Source: Symsagittifera roscoffensis (taxonomy: Eukaryota; Xenacoelomorpha; Acoela; Convolutidae). Taken from it: 60,000 bases of DNA. The position numbers and the translations under genes are program-made. Of the stretch, positions 11,257 through 24,100 are shown one piece after another. How positions within the stretch are numbered: position 1 is the stretch's first letter; each line of letters opens with the position of its first letter. Under the pieces are notes generated by a model, which was not told the DNA's origin, searched no databases, and saw only the letters and a list, made by a program, of their open reading frames with translations. The stretch is from positions 2,482,001 through 2,542,000 of the forward strand of contig NC_087068.1 in assembly GCF_963678635.1 (NCBI RefSeq), in the 5' to 3' direction.

Positions 11257-11940
11257 TCAAGTAGTTTTTTTTTTAGCGAAAGAGAAAATCATAGTGTTAA
11301 TTTTCTGGTAGTTGGTGATCACAATTGTTCGATTAGAAGGCTGAGTGTCCTCTTCAAGAAGTATCGTTGATATAGCTGTGGTTTTTATCGAAGAACCGCC
11401 CAAAACCTGGAAAAACCTATAAAAGATGATATAATCAAATCCCACATGTTTACCCAGGAGGCAAATACAGTTCCGCTTCTTCAATTTCCGATGAACTCGA
11501 ACTAATTGGAATAACTTTTTCACACGATCTTTGCTTTTATCTTTCTTTTGTTGCTTTCGATTTGATTTTGAATAATTTCTTGAACCTGTTTTTCGGCCGA
11601 ATGGCGAACAGCAAGACCTTTCTGATGATCTGTTTGTACCAACAAAAATACTTCGTTTTACAAACCAACATGTTCCAGTATCTGTTGCAGTGCATCAGAA
11701 AATCCTGTTTTCATCCAGTGAACCCACCCAACTCTTTGTAAACAAGATGCCTAAATTACTTGTTAACCCTGTCGTTGATTCACTGATAGATTTATCTCAA
11801 CACAATGCAGCTTTCTTATCTGAGAAATTGAAGACATCCTAGAAAGTTTGAGACTTTTGATAGATTACCAAGAAGCCCACATAAAAAAAAAGATTCAACC
11901 CTAAAACAACTTACCCAGTAATCTAATAAACTGACAATTT
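11257..11940 (-). pseudogene. Reiterated minus-strand coding segment, copy 4
   Basis: The order is the same as in copy 3: the DALQQ piece with one stop and one frameshift (11750-11545), the PISSSSSEIEEAELYLPP piece (11523-11455) and the LEEDTQ piece (11400-11290). Spacing between copies 3 and 4 is about 965 bp, against 600 bp between copies 2 and 3, so the units are not a simple tandem array. Confidence 0.4.
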
Positions 11941-12051
11941 ACATTGAGAAGTTACCAATAGTTGGTTCCAACAGTGGCTTTTACTGTTTGAATTTAATTC
12001 GGAAATATTTTCCAATCTTTAAACAGGTTTTAGTTTTAATTTAAGATCACT

Positions 12052-12760
12052 GTGACGAAAAAGAATAAAAGATTTTTTTTGTTAGCTTTACCAACTCATC
12101 GGTTTGTTGACAGTGACCTTTTTCTAGCTGCAGGCACCTCATTGGATCAATTTTTTGAAGCTTATGTTGTATTTGTAAATAAATTGCATTTCCCATACGA
12201 GTATTTGGTTTCTTTTGATAAACTTCTTGAAACAGCTTTACCTCCTTGTTCGGCATTTTTTCTTCAAAGTTACGCAATCAAAACCCACTCAACATGGAGT
12301 ACTAACTTTCGGGACATTGAAAATTTTCATAAATAATGCGCGAAACTGTTCAAAAGTTAATCGAATTCTACAAAACTGAACAAATTTATTCGCTGAAAGA
12401 AAACTTGACGTTGAGTGTTTCCGCCAACAAAATACTTCATGGATTCAATCGTGGTGTGGCAATTTTTGGGCTAGACCAAAAATCTAAAGTTTCCTTTAAC
12501 CTGCTGCATAAAAATATCGTTGGTGGACCGAGTTTCGTTTTTGGTCGCTACGAAAAAATTAATGAGTTATTCATTCATTGGTGAAGACGAAAGCGGTTTT
12601 TTGAAATATATTGTTGGATACGATGATAATGCCCTATACCTCTATGCAATGTTGGAAATATACTGACAGGACGATATACAGTGTGTAGAAATATTCCTAA
12701 CGAAAGACTACAACCAGAGAGACATGGTTTTCAAGTAGCCGAGAGAGATTTCGTATATTT
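12052..12760 (+). pseudogene. Fragment of the second polymerase B lineage (exonuclease to motif A region)
   Basis: Overlapping plus-strand frames carry, in order, FLAAGTSLDQFFEAY and FPYEYL (the block following exonuclease motif II in this clade), a stretch with IFGLDQKSKVSFNLL, KNIVGGPSFVFGRY, and then VGYDDNALYLYAM, equivalent to the palm motif A region. At least three frame changes and a TGA separate them. The polymerase segments at 8.8-9.1 kb belong after this region in the protein but lie before it in the DNA, so the copy is rearranged or two copies are present. Confidence 0.6.
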
Positions 12761-13283
12761 CAGTACCAAACAATGTGTTGGTTCGTCTCGCTTCTTATAA
12801 TCGCACATCAAAATAGAAAGTTCCCGGTTCGTTTTGAAACTCCTGTCGCATAGTGTGGGAATTTATAGGTTGCTCTCACCATGCACACATCTGTTTCTCC
12901 ACTGAGATATTATAATGAGAACGGCAAAAAAACTAAAACAATTTTAAATTATTTTTAAAATATGTTCTAGTTTTTAAAGTCCAACTTGATTGACGAAAAA
13001 CTCCCGAACAAGTTCGTCAGTATGATGCACAACGCAAATTTTCCCTCGAATCTCGAAGTTCAATTATTAAAATTTTCAAAAATATTAATTAGACTAAAAA
13101 ATCTACAAAAATTTAATAATATTTGGAATATGTTTGATAAGTTAGTTCCATTTGATTTCGTTTAGTTTGAATTTTCGTTCACGTTACTAGGGTATACTGT
13201 CTTTGAGAAATGGGAGTGTGACTGGCTGCTCGAATAGCAATACCGCAACGAAGTGCGAAAGTTGTGCCGCCAACAACAATTAC

Positions 13284-13819
13284 AAATCATGTACAACTCA
13301 TTTGAATTGAATACGTGCTAAATTGAAACTTTTTGAAGATCAGAACAGTTTTTCAGCTGAAGACAGTTGGAGTTTTTTTCAAATCAACGTTGGGAGTTTT
13401 TGCTTTTTTTGTTACACAATCTTGATTTTCTGCCTTTCAATTTGAGAAGACTTGAGATTTTGATAATGTGCACACTCGGTGGGTTGTTTTTTAGACTCGC
13501 GTGACATCTTTCCTAGCTTTTTTGTTATTTTTTTCCTTAAAAATAAATTTATAAAATGAGTTGAACAAAAAATAAAAAAATTTAATTTTTTGTTTTCAGA
13601 ATTAAATACACTTAAATACTCAGAGTAACAAGCATTGCAAAGGTAATTCCAGGGATCATGTGTTTTTTTTCTGATTTTTGGTACCAACTGATTATCTGAA
13701 CAGTAACCAGAATCATTTGAGATTTCATTTGAAGACTTTAATATTTCTTTGAAACTCCGCGTGTCAGTATCCATACAATCTTCAACATTAGGGTTGAGGA
13801 ATTTCATTCTGGATAGCAA
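13284..13819 (-). pseudogene. Reiterated minus-strand coding segment, copy 5 (partial)
   Basis: The minus-strand frame is open from 13819 to 13412. It contains DCMDTDTRSFKEILKSSN, SDNQLVPKIRKK and YLCNACYSEYL, the most intact version of the piece seen at 8.1 and 9.8 kb. The region duplicates 9400-9920 at the DNA level, with scattered substitutions and small indels. The DALQQ piece is absent. Confidence 0.4.
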
Positions 13820-14066
13820 TTGACATTATAGAACAGTGTTTTGAAATAATTTTTGATAACAGCTACAAACAGTCTGAAATATTTTTAGAACTTTCTGGAA
13901 CCTTTTTTGATCAGTTGCATCAAAAACAGTGCATTAAAATTTAAAAACGACTTTAAGAAAATTTTCAAATATCATGTGAGTTTTTGTAAAAAATCTTTAA
14001 GCAAACATGCACATAAAGAATAACATGACACAAATATGTAAGCATTTCACTGAAGGTGGGAATTTT

Positions 14067-17000
14067 CTAGAATTGGGAATATTCTAGAAAAGGGAAAACT
14101 CTAGAACTTCTCCTGCTCTTTTCCGTATCCGGCTCACCCCCGAGCGTGTGATCTACACCAACTGCCTCTACTGTAGTGTCATATTGCTACTTCTTCCATA
14201 TAAATATTTCATTGAAAAAAAGTCGCCACGACCTATATAAAAGCATTCTAAGGATAAAAATCTAAAGTGCGAGAAAGGGTAAAGCTTTTCTCTAATTTAA
14301 AATATTGTTAGTTAATCTTCAAACTTTTATGCAGCGGTCTCTAAAACTTGAAAAATCTTCAAGATACATCGAACCATCAGAATTTTTATTGCAAAATTTA
14401 GTCTTTCAAACTAATTTATGTTCAAGTTTGATTGATAAATAAAACAACTATCAGGTAAGGCTATCAATTTTAGTCAGAGATAGATAGATTATGCGATAGA
14501 AAGAGCTCTCCAAGAGTAATGTCTGAGATTAATCTATTCCTTATATTTTATCGTAAGTGAGAAAGGAAAAATCTTTGCAATAACTTTTTAGTTCCAGAAT
14601 GAGCTGAACTGCTGAAATAATTTTTAATAAATTGTATTAAATAAGTTTATGCCTGCATAATAAATCACCTGATTGTTAGGTTAAATCATACGCATTATCA
14701 AAACTCTGAATTGTTCCGTATATAATGTAACTGATGTCAAAAATGTATCCAATTTTTCAAAAAGCTGAAGAAACCGTTAAAGGGATACACAATTTTCAGT
14801 AACTTTCGTAGATTTGAGGAAAAAAGTTATGACGCTCAAAGGTATGTTGCTGACATAAAAAGAAAAACATGGAGAAATATTCTACAATAAGCATACAAAG
14901 CAAACTAATTGACAGTCAATTAGTAGCAAAAAACGCAATTAAACTATGACGTTAAACTTAAAAGTTCAATAAGATAAAACTCACTAGCAGAATATTGACC
15001 AAGAAACCAAGAGGATTTTCCATTTGACATAGAAATTTCAACATTTGAAGATTTGGAGAAGATTTGATACAAAATTTTAAAAGTTTCAACCGACCCGGCA
15101 TTAAAACATGTCAAAATGTTTACTGTCTTTGGCGAATTTGATTTCACACTCTTAGTTTTTGTAGTCTCAATTGCATCTCACAAAAAGTTTGAATCAAATT
15201 TGGTATGCTATTTAAAAAAACTTAGGAGTGCTGACTAGTTTAATTAAACTTTGATACGCTAGAAAACACTTATTACCATAAATTTTTTTGAAATCATTGT
15301 TCAAGATTATGAATGCAGGTTAACGAACAAACAAAATCTGAAATTACAAACATACGAAAAGCAACCAGGAAATTATGATAAGGTCCTTTGACAATCCAGA
15401 GTCTCTGTTGAGTCTTGCTTCTAATTCACTAAAAAACAAATATAATGAAAACTTAAATGCGCTTAACCTGCTGTTTTAAAAAATAGCAATAGCCATAAAA
15501 TTAACAACTCTAATGATTGATACCTAAAAGTTTTTGTCTGAGAATTTTTTAATATAGAGCTATTAATATTCAAACACAAGACTGGTTTCATTTCGTTAAA
15601 TGGGTTGTAGCTGTGTTTTTAATGTATCAGCAAACCTAAAACAAGCGGAACAAATAAATCGGTAACCCGAAAATCAACAATTATTGCATTATTCAATTAA
15701 AAAACCAAAAGTTGAATTTAAAAAAAAGAAATTCGGTTTACAAATCTGATACATTACTGATACATCGGTTTTTTGAACGCATCCCTTTAGTTGAGAATCT
15801 CCATGAAAAGTTTTGACCAATTTCGTTTTGAGTCTTTGTAAGTTGTAACGAAAGAAGTTACATAAACGTTCGTCTTATTAGAGAGGATCGCAGTGTCTTT
15901 CAGCTGTACACTCCAAATCAACTTATCAGCTGTACACTCCAAATATGAACAATTTTCATGATCTCTTAACCGATATATAATTATAGTGTTTATGGATAAG
16001 GAGATTAAGGATTGTTTCTTATATACTCACGCGTTGCACGTTGAAATATCTTCACCCCATTTCCGGATTGCCTCGAAATTCCAATCTTTCATCAGAGCAT
16101 GCCCCGGCACGTTGCCTTCTGGTTTGTATAAACACAAGAGAAAAAAAGAACCACAAATCGTTTTTGCAGAAGTTTGGCAACCAATGTGGGTGCTATTTTG
16201 CCACATCATCTGAAAGCAACTCTTAACAGTGTGCTTTATCATAATAATCGTTTTATTGGAAGAAATATCAATATGCGTGTTTAAACTTCAATCAACTCTT
16301 TAACTAAATTCTATTTGCACTTTGTTTTGATACAAACATGTGATAAGACTAGTTTGAGACTTCAGAGTAGTAGGTAGAAATTAAAAAGTAGCACGAAGAA
16401 GTAGCACGTAGAAACTAAATTAAGTGAAGGTTTTTTTCTTACTGAATGAAATTTATTGAATTACTGAAAAAACACTTCATTCAAGCAAATTTTTTATTTT
16501 GGTTAAGACTGAAAAAAATTCACAGAACAACTTTAGTCCAAAACACTACGCGAATGTTTTAGTTTGGTGGAAAACTTTTGTAGACCAAAACCTAACCTGT
16601 GTGAAGGAACTAAATTCACTGATGGTTTTGCTTTTATTACATGCATCGAAAGATTCGTTTCCACCCGGAAATTGATACTTCGATCTGGCATTGTACCAAC
16701 CTTCCACAATCGTTTCAACATGAGCAATCGCAGAATCGCCAATAATTTCAGATAAAATTGCAATGTTAGCAACACCTGTAGAAAATTTCATAAAAATTTT
16801 TGATCCAAAACATCTCCTAACAAAAATTTTTTAGCAAACTGTTCAGACGACACATCTCTCAATTCTTTACAAAAAAAGTTTTAGTTAAAAAGAGGTTAAA
16901 AAGACTATCAAGATTAGATAAAGGTATTAAGTTTAGTAACACTAAAACTAGCACATGAAATTTTGATTTAAGTAGCTTTTAGTAGTTGCCACAATACAAA

Positions 17001-20000
17001 TTTCCTGGTTTGATCTAGAGTTTTCGCATATGATAGTGTTTTTTGCGGAGCACTTAAACATCCCACTCAGCCAATTTTCTTAGCTGTTTCTGGGCGTTTT
17101 TACGTTCACTAAATTTGGTGTGAAATTTCTCCAAAAAACAGCTTGCAAAAAAGTTCGGTCGTCAAACATTGACAAAGTTCTATGTTGCCAAAACTTTGTT
17201 TATTTTTGACGAGGAGAGTTTTACGCTTCCTCCTTAATTCGCAATTAATACGCTCCTCTTAAGCAGTTCCGAATATTTTACTCTATGATGAACTTGATAA
17301 AACTATTAGAAGAAAAGGTATAAAAAAGCAAAAAGTCAAAAAATTTAATATAGCATGCTTTTGAATTTTGCTTCATTTTTTAGCTCCAACCAAACCAAAA
17401 GCTTTGAAAACTGATTTCGAAACAATTGACTAGGTTCCATTAAATTCCATTTAAAAACAAAAAAAGAGAAATTTTTCTTTGCACATATTTATATCTTGGT
17501 AAACATAAAAAATGCTATATGAATAAACCAGCCATTTCAAGTGCTAGTTTATTTGCCAACTATTTTCATCTAGATCCATAATACTTGCATTCAGTTCTGA
17601 GAAGCTGTTTTCAATTTTTTATCAAGTAGATGAGCCAAATTTTTAATCAATAACACATTTATCGAAAATGAATGATCAAAATAATTGATTGTTCATGGCA
17701 ATAAAGATGGCCATTACTCACCGACTTGTTGCTCAATAGGGTCAATTTTCTCGTCATTGCACGTCCAAAAAGATGTGTTTCTAACAGCGTTATCCAACAG
17801 AATGCCTGCTTGTTCTGCTAATTATCAACGTGAGGACTCAGTTGGTTGACGGTAATACCAGAAAACTTTCTTGCAATATTCAAAAATATTACCTAATTAA
17901 GAATGAAAGGATGTGTCATCATAATGATTTGGAAAATTTTTGCCGTTTTTTCTAAACATATCCAATCGAAGATTGGAAAAAAGTTATGAACGCTAGTAAA
18001 CATAAAAAGAATACTTTCTCGAAAAAAAACCCAACGAAAAAATAGATACCCTATAAGCTTTGAATTTCTAGATTAAATTATGACTGGGGAAACTTAAAAA
18101 TAAATTCCGTTTTCATAACTAGAAATCGTTCAAACTTTTTTTGCGCTTTTTCCACATTTGTTTTTGTAGAGTGCGATTTACATCACTTTCAGCAAATGAA
18201 CTTTGATTGAACACAAAAAAAGCATTATACCTAACTGAATAAAAATTTTAAACTTTTTTCCTAAAAAAGAACAAAAAAAATCAGCAAGACATATATAAGA
18301 GTCTTCACTACGTTCATTACTCTTAATTAACATATCAAGCCAACCATAAAAAATCATGAAGGCGTCAATGAAGTTATTGATCAGTTTTGTAAGCTTATGG
18401 CTAGCCTATAACTAATTTTTTCAAAACGCTGTTACCCTTTTTTAATCTCCTCATTACGCTGGTTACAAAACATACTTAAAGCAGCATCGTAGCTCAAAGT
18501 ATCCATATCGGCATTATCTCGGTGTAAATTATGTACTCTGCGAATAGCCAGTTGAAGCTTGTTCATTTTTGGGTCTGCGAGAGCAAGTTTATACCTAAAA
18601 TATATATTCAAGATGTTAGTAGTCTACAAACCCTTCACGTAATTTGTTCTGTTATTATACATGAAAGTTTTTCATTTTTTGAACCGAAACCTTTCAGAAA
18701 CTGAAAACTCAATTTTTGTTTTCAACTGTTTTTTTTTTTAAATTTTTATAGGAACATAGAGGCAAGTTGGCATTGAAATAAAACGAAAGCTTGAAATGCG
18801 GTATTCTTCCCCCAAAACGTAACCTTGTTAGGTGAAAAAAATTAGCCATTATTTTTTCTCTAATTTTTTGTGAGAGTATTGAGGGCAAAAGTATACGCGG
18901 GTTTAATGAGCTCTTCAAGCAGATCCAAGAAACGTGAAATCTTTTTACCTTGTAAAATCTGTTTTTGAAAATTGCATAGCTTATGAAAATTAGGCTTGAG
19001 AATAGGTTGAATAATTTTTCAGATCTTTGTTTCAGCAAAAATTTATGGGCTTAATTCGGTTAAGTTGAAACCCATTACTTTAGTTTGCATGAGTTCGATT
19101 TTGAAATCTTCATCATTTGCGATTTGAAAAAAAACAATAGGTTTTCAATTTGCCATTTAATACTTCACATTATGGAAGTTGTAATTGATGACAAACTCTA
19201 AAAATTTATTAGTTTAAGATTTTCGGTTTAAATTGTGTCTTTAATCAGAACTTCGCCCACAAAGTTATTGGGTGAAAACTTGTCAAATGGAGGTTGTCGT
19301 TATTATTTTGGTAGTGTCATTTACCGGGTGTCGGAATTATGCTTAAAGTTACCGATCAAAAACTTAAAGTTTTTTGTAAGCTAGTTTTGTGCCGTTGTGT
19401 TTAATGTTTGGATTGCTTAACAATCATCCACCATTGTTAAATGGTGCTTACGTGATTTGTGATAAATTTAGTTCTCTCACTCGGTTTTTTCCCCCACTAG
19501 ATCTGCCTTCGCATAAATATGTTTACTCCAAAACCAACATTGCCGTTACGGAGTTGAAATAGTACTAAAATCACAGCAACTAGCGACTGTAACTTTTATT
19601 TTTCAAGTGATGTAGTGAACAAAAAACGTTTCTGCCGTTTTCTCTTCAACTACTAGAAATTCTTTTTTGGATTTTTTTTTCATGGATGAACGTTTTGTAT
19701 GTAATCACGCCGGATACAAACTGTAAATATTTGTTTTCGAAGCATTTGTGATACTTTAAGTATATGAGGATGTCAAAGAGCTGTACTCAGGGCTAAAACA
19801 ATCCCTGAAACAGCCAGAGCAGTTTGAAGTTTTGAGATGAATCTAAAAAGTACTCAGCTGCTAAACAAAAATTAACACAGATTTTGAAATTTTGCTAGAT
19901 AAAGTACTGATTTTTGGTCTTCTTAGAGCATAACATAATTTTAATTTTGTATATGAGTTGGAAGCAGCATATATCAGGGCCTAGCTTAGATCTTTATTTT

Positions 20001-20615
20001 ACTAACGAGTTCATTTAAGTCCAAAAACCCAAACAGTTTTCTTTGCTTACATTCAATTTTTGGCCATAAGAACACTTCTCTGACGCCCTCTAATTAAACG
20101 GCCAAACAATGCGTTGAGAAAAAATTTCTTTGCTTTTTATCCCGTTTTATTCGAATAAACTTTTTCATTCATCATATGTCAAGTTTCAAACCACGAATTT
20201 TATCATAAGTCAAGTTCTCAACATCAACTTACGTAGTTGCTGAGAAAATTGCAGAAACCTGAAAAAAAATGGATCATTCCATCTCATGAAAACTAATTTT
20301 GCAACTTCTAAGTCAGGAGACAGTAGACTGCGCTGAATCATAACTAGGAATAACTTCAATTTTTCTATAACATTGCAACTTGTAAGAATTAACATTTCTT
20401 AGTCGCAATCTCTGTAGCGATTTTTTATTAGTAATTTTTTGCATTTGAAACTCATACAATAAGCAGTGTGCCCGCACACTGCTTCTCATATGAATTTTAC
20501 ATGCCAAACAATGGAATAGAAAAAAAATTGTCGATAAAATATTACAGACTCTATTTGTCAGAAAGACAACAATGACTACAACATTATCATTCTTAAAGCT
20601 TACTATGGTAATCAT
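14067..20615 (-). CDS. CAP/SCP-domain secretory protein gene, about nine exons
   Basis: Minus-strand exons, 5' to 3': 20233-20258, 18476-18594, 17722-17817, 16597-16775, 16031-16209, 15356-15428, 14985-15150 and terminal 14067-14170. Each is bounded by GT/AG sites and every junction keeps phase. The protein shows the CAP pattern: LAIRRVHNLHR (helix 1), then LSYDAALTEQA, IVEGWYNARSKYQF, FTQ joined to MMWQNSTHIGC (CAP signature 1 region), and LLCLYKPEGNVPG (signature 2 region, where CNY is the norm). Secreted CRISP/antigen-5/PR-1 proteins have this fold. After the CAP domain a tail of about 115 residues is unfamiliar. Exon 20233-20258 encodes VSAIFSAT, a plausible end of a signal peptide. A candidate first exon, 20604-20615 (MITI), ends in phase 0 at GTAAGC, with TATATATC at 20673-20680. 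The terminal exon and first exon are the least certain. Confidence 0.75.
18292..18388 (+). promoter_or_regulatory. TATA box and signal-peptide-like first exon on the opposite strand of the CAP gene
   Basis: TATATAAG at 18292-18299 is followed 57 bases later by an ATG at 18356 in good context. The ATG opens MKASMKLLISF and then a GTAAGC donor at 18389. This looks like promoter plus first coding exon of a secreted protein, phase 0 at its end. It lies in the intron between two CAP exons but on the plus strand. I find no convincing plus-strand second exon. Confidence 0.4.
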
Positions 20616-20899
20616 TCGAAATAGAAGATCTTAAATGTTTCCATTGTTTTTTTTCTAACTACAATTTGTAGAGATATATACAAACCTCAACTTTTAATTT
20701 CTTTGGTTCTCATTGTCTCTCAAAAAGTGGGTTTTTTATTTTGAAAAATTCTAGTTTAGTTGGTTTTTCAAATAATCGAAATATATAGAAAAAATTTTAA
20801 AAAGTAGTCTTAGTTTCGTGAATTTAAAGCCTTGAATTAACATGCAGGGGAAAATGTTTTGATATAGAACCCATGAATTTTTATGTACCTAGAAAATAG

Positions 20900-21079
20900 A
20901 CAAAAATCCAAGACAAGAATTTTTTCAATTATGGATATTTTACAAAAAGGGTCGTTAGCCATCTGGGCGGCGTTATTTTTCATCATAAGTCCGTGACAAA
21001 ACTGAGACGCAATGCTCTTGAGAAACCAGTTGGTGATTTTGCCGAGCTAGCAGCTATAGAGCTAAACTTGAATCAATGA
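20900..21079 (+). CDS. Short RNase H-like ORF fragment
   Basis: A 59-residue open frame ends at TGA 21077-21079 and includes GGVIFHHKS and DFAELAAIELNLN. The second block resembles the AEL-x-A-I-x-x-AL helix with catalytic Glu of RNase H type I, as in retroelements. No ATG and no flanking RT are visible, so it would be a fragment. The resemblance is from short motifs only. Confidence 0.3.
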   Translation, partial: TKIQDKNFFNYGYFTKRVVSHLGGVIFHHKSVTKLRRNALEKPVGDFAELAAIELNLNQ

Positions 21080-21145
21080 AAAATCAAATTCAGAAAAACA
21101 TTTTTTGAGCAAAATCGAATCAAATGTTTAAACATCTCTTTTCCT

Positions 21146-24100
21146 TTAAATGATAAATTTTTGAGCCGCTTTGAAAATATCGATCTTCCAAATTAGCCTT
21201 GCCTGCGAAAACTTCTCCTGATTCTTCTCAACACTTCTGTCAATCGAATCCTGGTGTAAATTAAGTAAGAGAAATATCAGTGATCTATCCCAAAAGTAAA
21301 ACCTAACGTGTGCCTTGGAAAACTGATCAAGAATAGCAAGTCAGTTTATTAGAATATCGCTAGCTTGGTGATTCATTCACGTAAAGTGGTAAGCTTATCA
21401 TCAAAACAAACACGCAGAGTTTTCGATCATGTAGTTGATATTTTTAGCAAAGCCAGTAGATCAAATGCTTTCTCAATGTTCGTTTATGAGATTTGAATGC
21501 TAACCTGCCGGTACTGGGTTGTCTTTCTGGGTACGGTAATTATTTTTAAATTCATTTTTAGCCTTGAAATAATAATTTATTTAAAATTGTAACCAATTTT
21601 ATAAAAAAAACTCATAGAAAGAAACACTCAAACATCATCATAAGATATCGTGGTTGATCATATTAGCTTATATTGGATTATAATGAGTAACTTTCATGTA
21701 ATAATGATTTCTCAAGATTGTCTTTGAAACTTGTTATTTTGCTTCTAAATCTATTTTCTCTCTTTGGGTCGACCATAAATGTCACAGGGCTCCTATATAA
21801 AAAAAATCAATTTCTACGACTTCCAAAAACGTTTCTTTTTTAAAAAAAATTCTATGAATAGCAAATTTTATACACCAGAAATGCAGTTTGTTTTCTTTTT
21901 TTTTGTCTTATATTCCCATTTTTTTCATTGAGTACTTAAGAGATCACAGAAGACAAACAAGACTGCTCGTATCAGGGCAAAGCCTCGAATGTTCCGACTG
22001 CCTTTTCAGGTGTATCGAGCAGTAGTAACATAAAAAATTAAATATAATTTAAAAAAATGAAAAATTTTTTTTCTAAAGTTATAAATTTTTTTATGAAATC
22101 ATCCCCCCACACGCTATAAAAACTAGAAAAGAATAGACTTTGTTCCTTGTAACAAATCAATAATGGCAAAAAAGCTTCTTTCAACAAATTTGGAACGATT
22201 TAAAAGACGGATTAAATCTCCGCTTACGCGTTACTAGCGCGAAATATATCGCGCCTTAATTGTCCCAAATTGACCAAAATTGCAAATTTTAAACCCTCAT
22301 AACTTTACAAAAAAATCACAGGTAAAGTATTTTTTCAAATATAAAGTCAAGACAACAAATTCTTGAGAATGATATAAAAAAATTCTGTCAAAAATGGCTA
22401 TTTAAAAAGTCGAAATTTGTCTGAAGAAAAAAAAACCACCCCGAGCACAAATATTCCGTCACTTTCGTATCGAAAGTCGGAACAAAAAGACCATGCAACT
22501 AAAAAACTTCAGTCACTGAAATTTTGAATTTCCATAATAAAATTTGCATTAGTACTGGTTGGCATTTTGTTTATACGAAACGAAGTAACAAAGGTAATTA
22601 AAAACAAGCAACTTAAGAACAAGAACTTTGAAATTTTTTATTTTTATCAAAAATTCATTCAAAACAGTGCTGACATGAAACATAAAATTGCTTGTAAAAC
22701 AAAAATCAATGAACAAAATACGGTATATAGGACCTAGGATCTTTTGGAAAAAATAATGATTTGCACATTGAACAAATTTAATAAAACTAAAAAGCTGAAA
22801 ATAAGAACTGAGATCAAATTTAACGAATTCATTAGTACTAATGAAACTTGCGGTTTGTACAACATCTTGAAAATTCCAGCTTGTGCCAATTTCTTATCTG
22901 CTCTTGATTTAGTATGTTTGGCTACACATATTGTTATTAATATAACCTTCACAAAAACATAATGATCTAGCCACAAGTTATTTCTTTACGAGGGCAACCT
23001 TAAAAAACAAACTATAATCCGGCCCAGAAATAATTCTCGGGTTTTTAGTGTTATCTTAATCAATTCTTAAAAGAGGTACTTACATATACGATAACGTTGT
23101 TTCAATTTTTACAGGGCTCGAAGTTCCTTTTTGAAATTTGATGTTTTCTTTGATCGGTTCCTGAATATGTTCAGTATCGAAATCACTGAAATAAAAAAGT
23201 CGATTTAAAAAATCTAGATATTACACAACATTACGACCGTTAACTCTCGTCTCATTTGGATTTGAGAAAACTCACTAAGCAGCGGGGCATTGTAATTTCA
23301 TCTGCTTAAAAGTATAAGTCTCACAACTGAAAGACAGATAAAAAAAAAATTTTCGGACAACTAAAGACAAGTTTTCGGACAAATTAAAAAAACAAGAACA
23401 AGAACAAAAACCCAGACAAAAACACAGACAAGCTTTGTCATGACTACCAAATTATAGAGGTTGCTCACGATTATCTGGGTTGTTAATGATCCTTTCCCTC
23501 CCGACATCTCTAAATGGATAACCGCCTACGGTCCATTCCCAACGGCTTAAGTCAGAGGTATCAAAGGGTAAACAAAAAGATTCATCTTCTGCTAAGTAAC
23601 CTGGTGAAAAATTCTTCCGTTGTTTTCGTTCCAGTTGGAATCGTGTCTTCTTTTGCGGTGGTTTTCAAGTTTGTCTCAATTTCTTTGATGAAGTTTTAGT
23701 TCTTATTATATTGTCCGACGGAGTGATGACCACTTCTTGTCTTGATCTAGCGCACGCTTTTCTCTTTTTTGATCCTGCTTTTTTAAAATTTTTAAAGTCA
23801 GGGACAGTGACACTACCTTTGAAAACTTTGGGCTTGGTTCGGAGTCGTATCCTTTGTCTTCGGGCTTTCGATTTTTGTTGTCCAAAGCTACTAACCTTCT
23901 ACTTTCTCATCCGACGCCCAATTGTTTTTCTGTTTCTTGATATAATTGATTTTTCGTTGTGTAAAAAGTTACTTATTTAGATTGATCGAATTTTTCTATA
24001 CAGTATTTGGTGTTCTGTTGAAATGTTTTTCAATTGAAGTGCAATTTACTCTGATTGTTTTGTGCTCTGTAGGTTCCAAATGATTTTGGAGACTGAGTCC

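Noticed and set aside
19243-19390. Plus-strand MEVVVIILVVSFTG signal-like peptide and GENLS motif in another frame
   Set aside because: Stops follow closely, no phase-matched exon is near, and the CAP resemblance rests on five residues.
22734-22976. ORF pair open on both strands, one starting with a hydrophobic N-terminus
   Set aside because: No splice sites or phase match tie it to neighbouring exons, and neither strand can be preferred.
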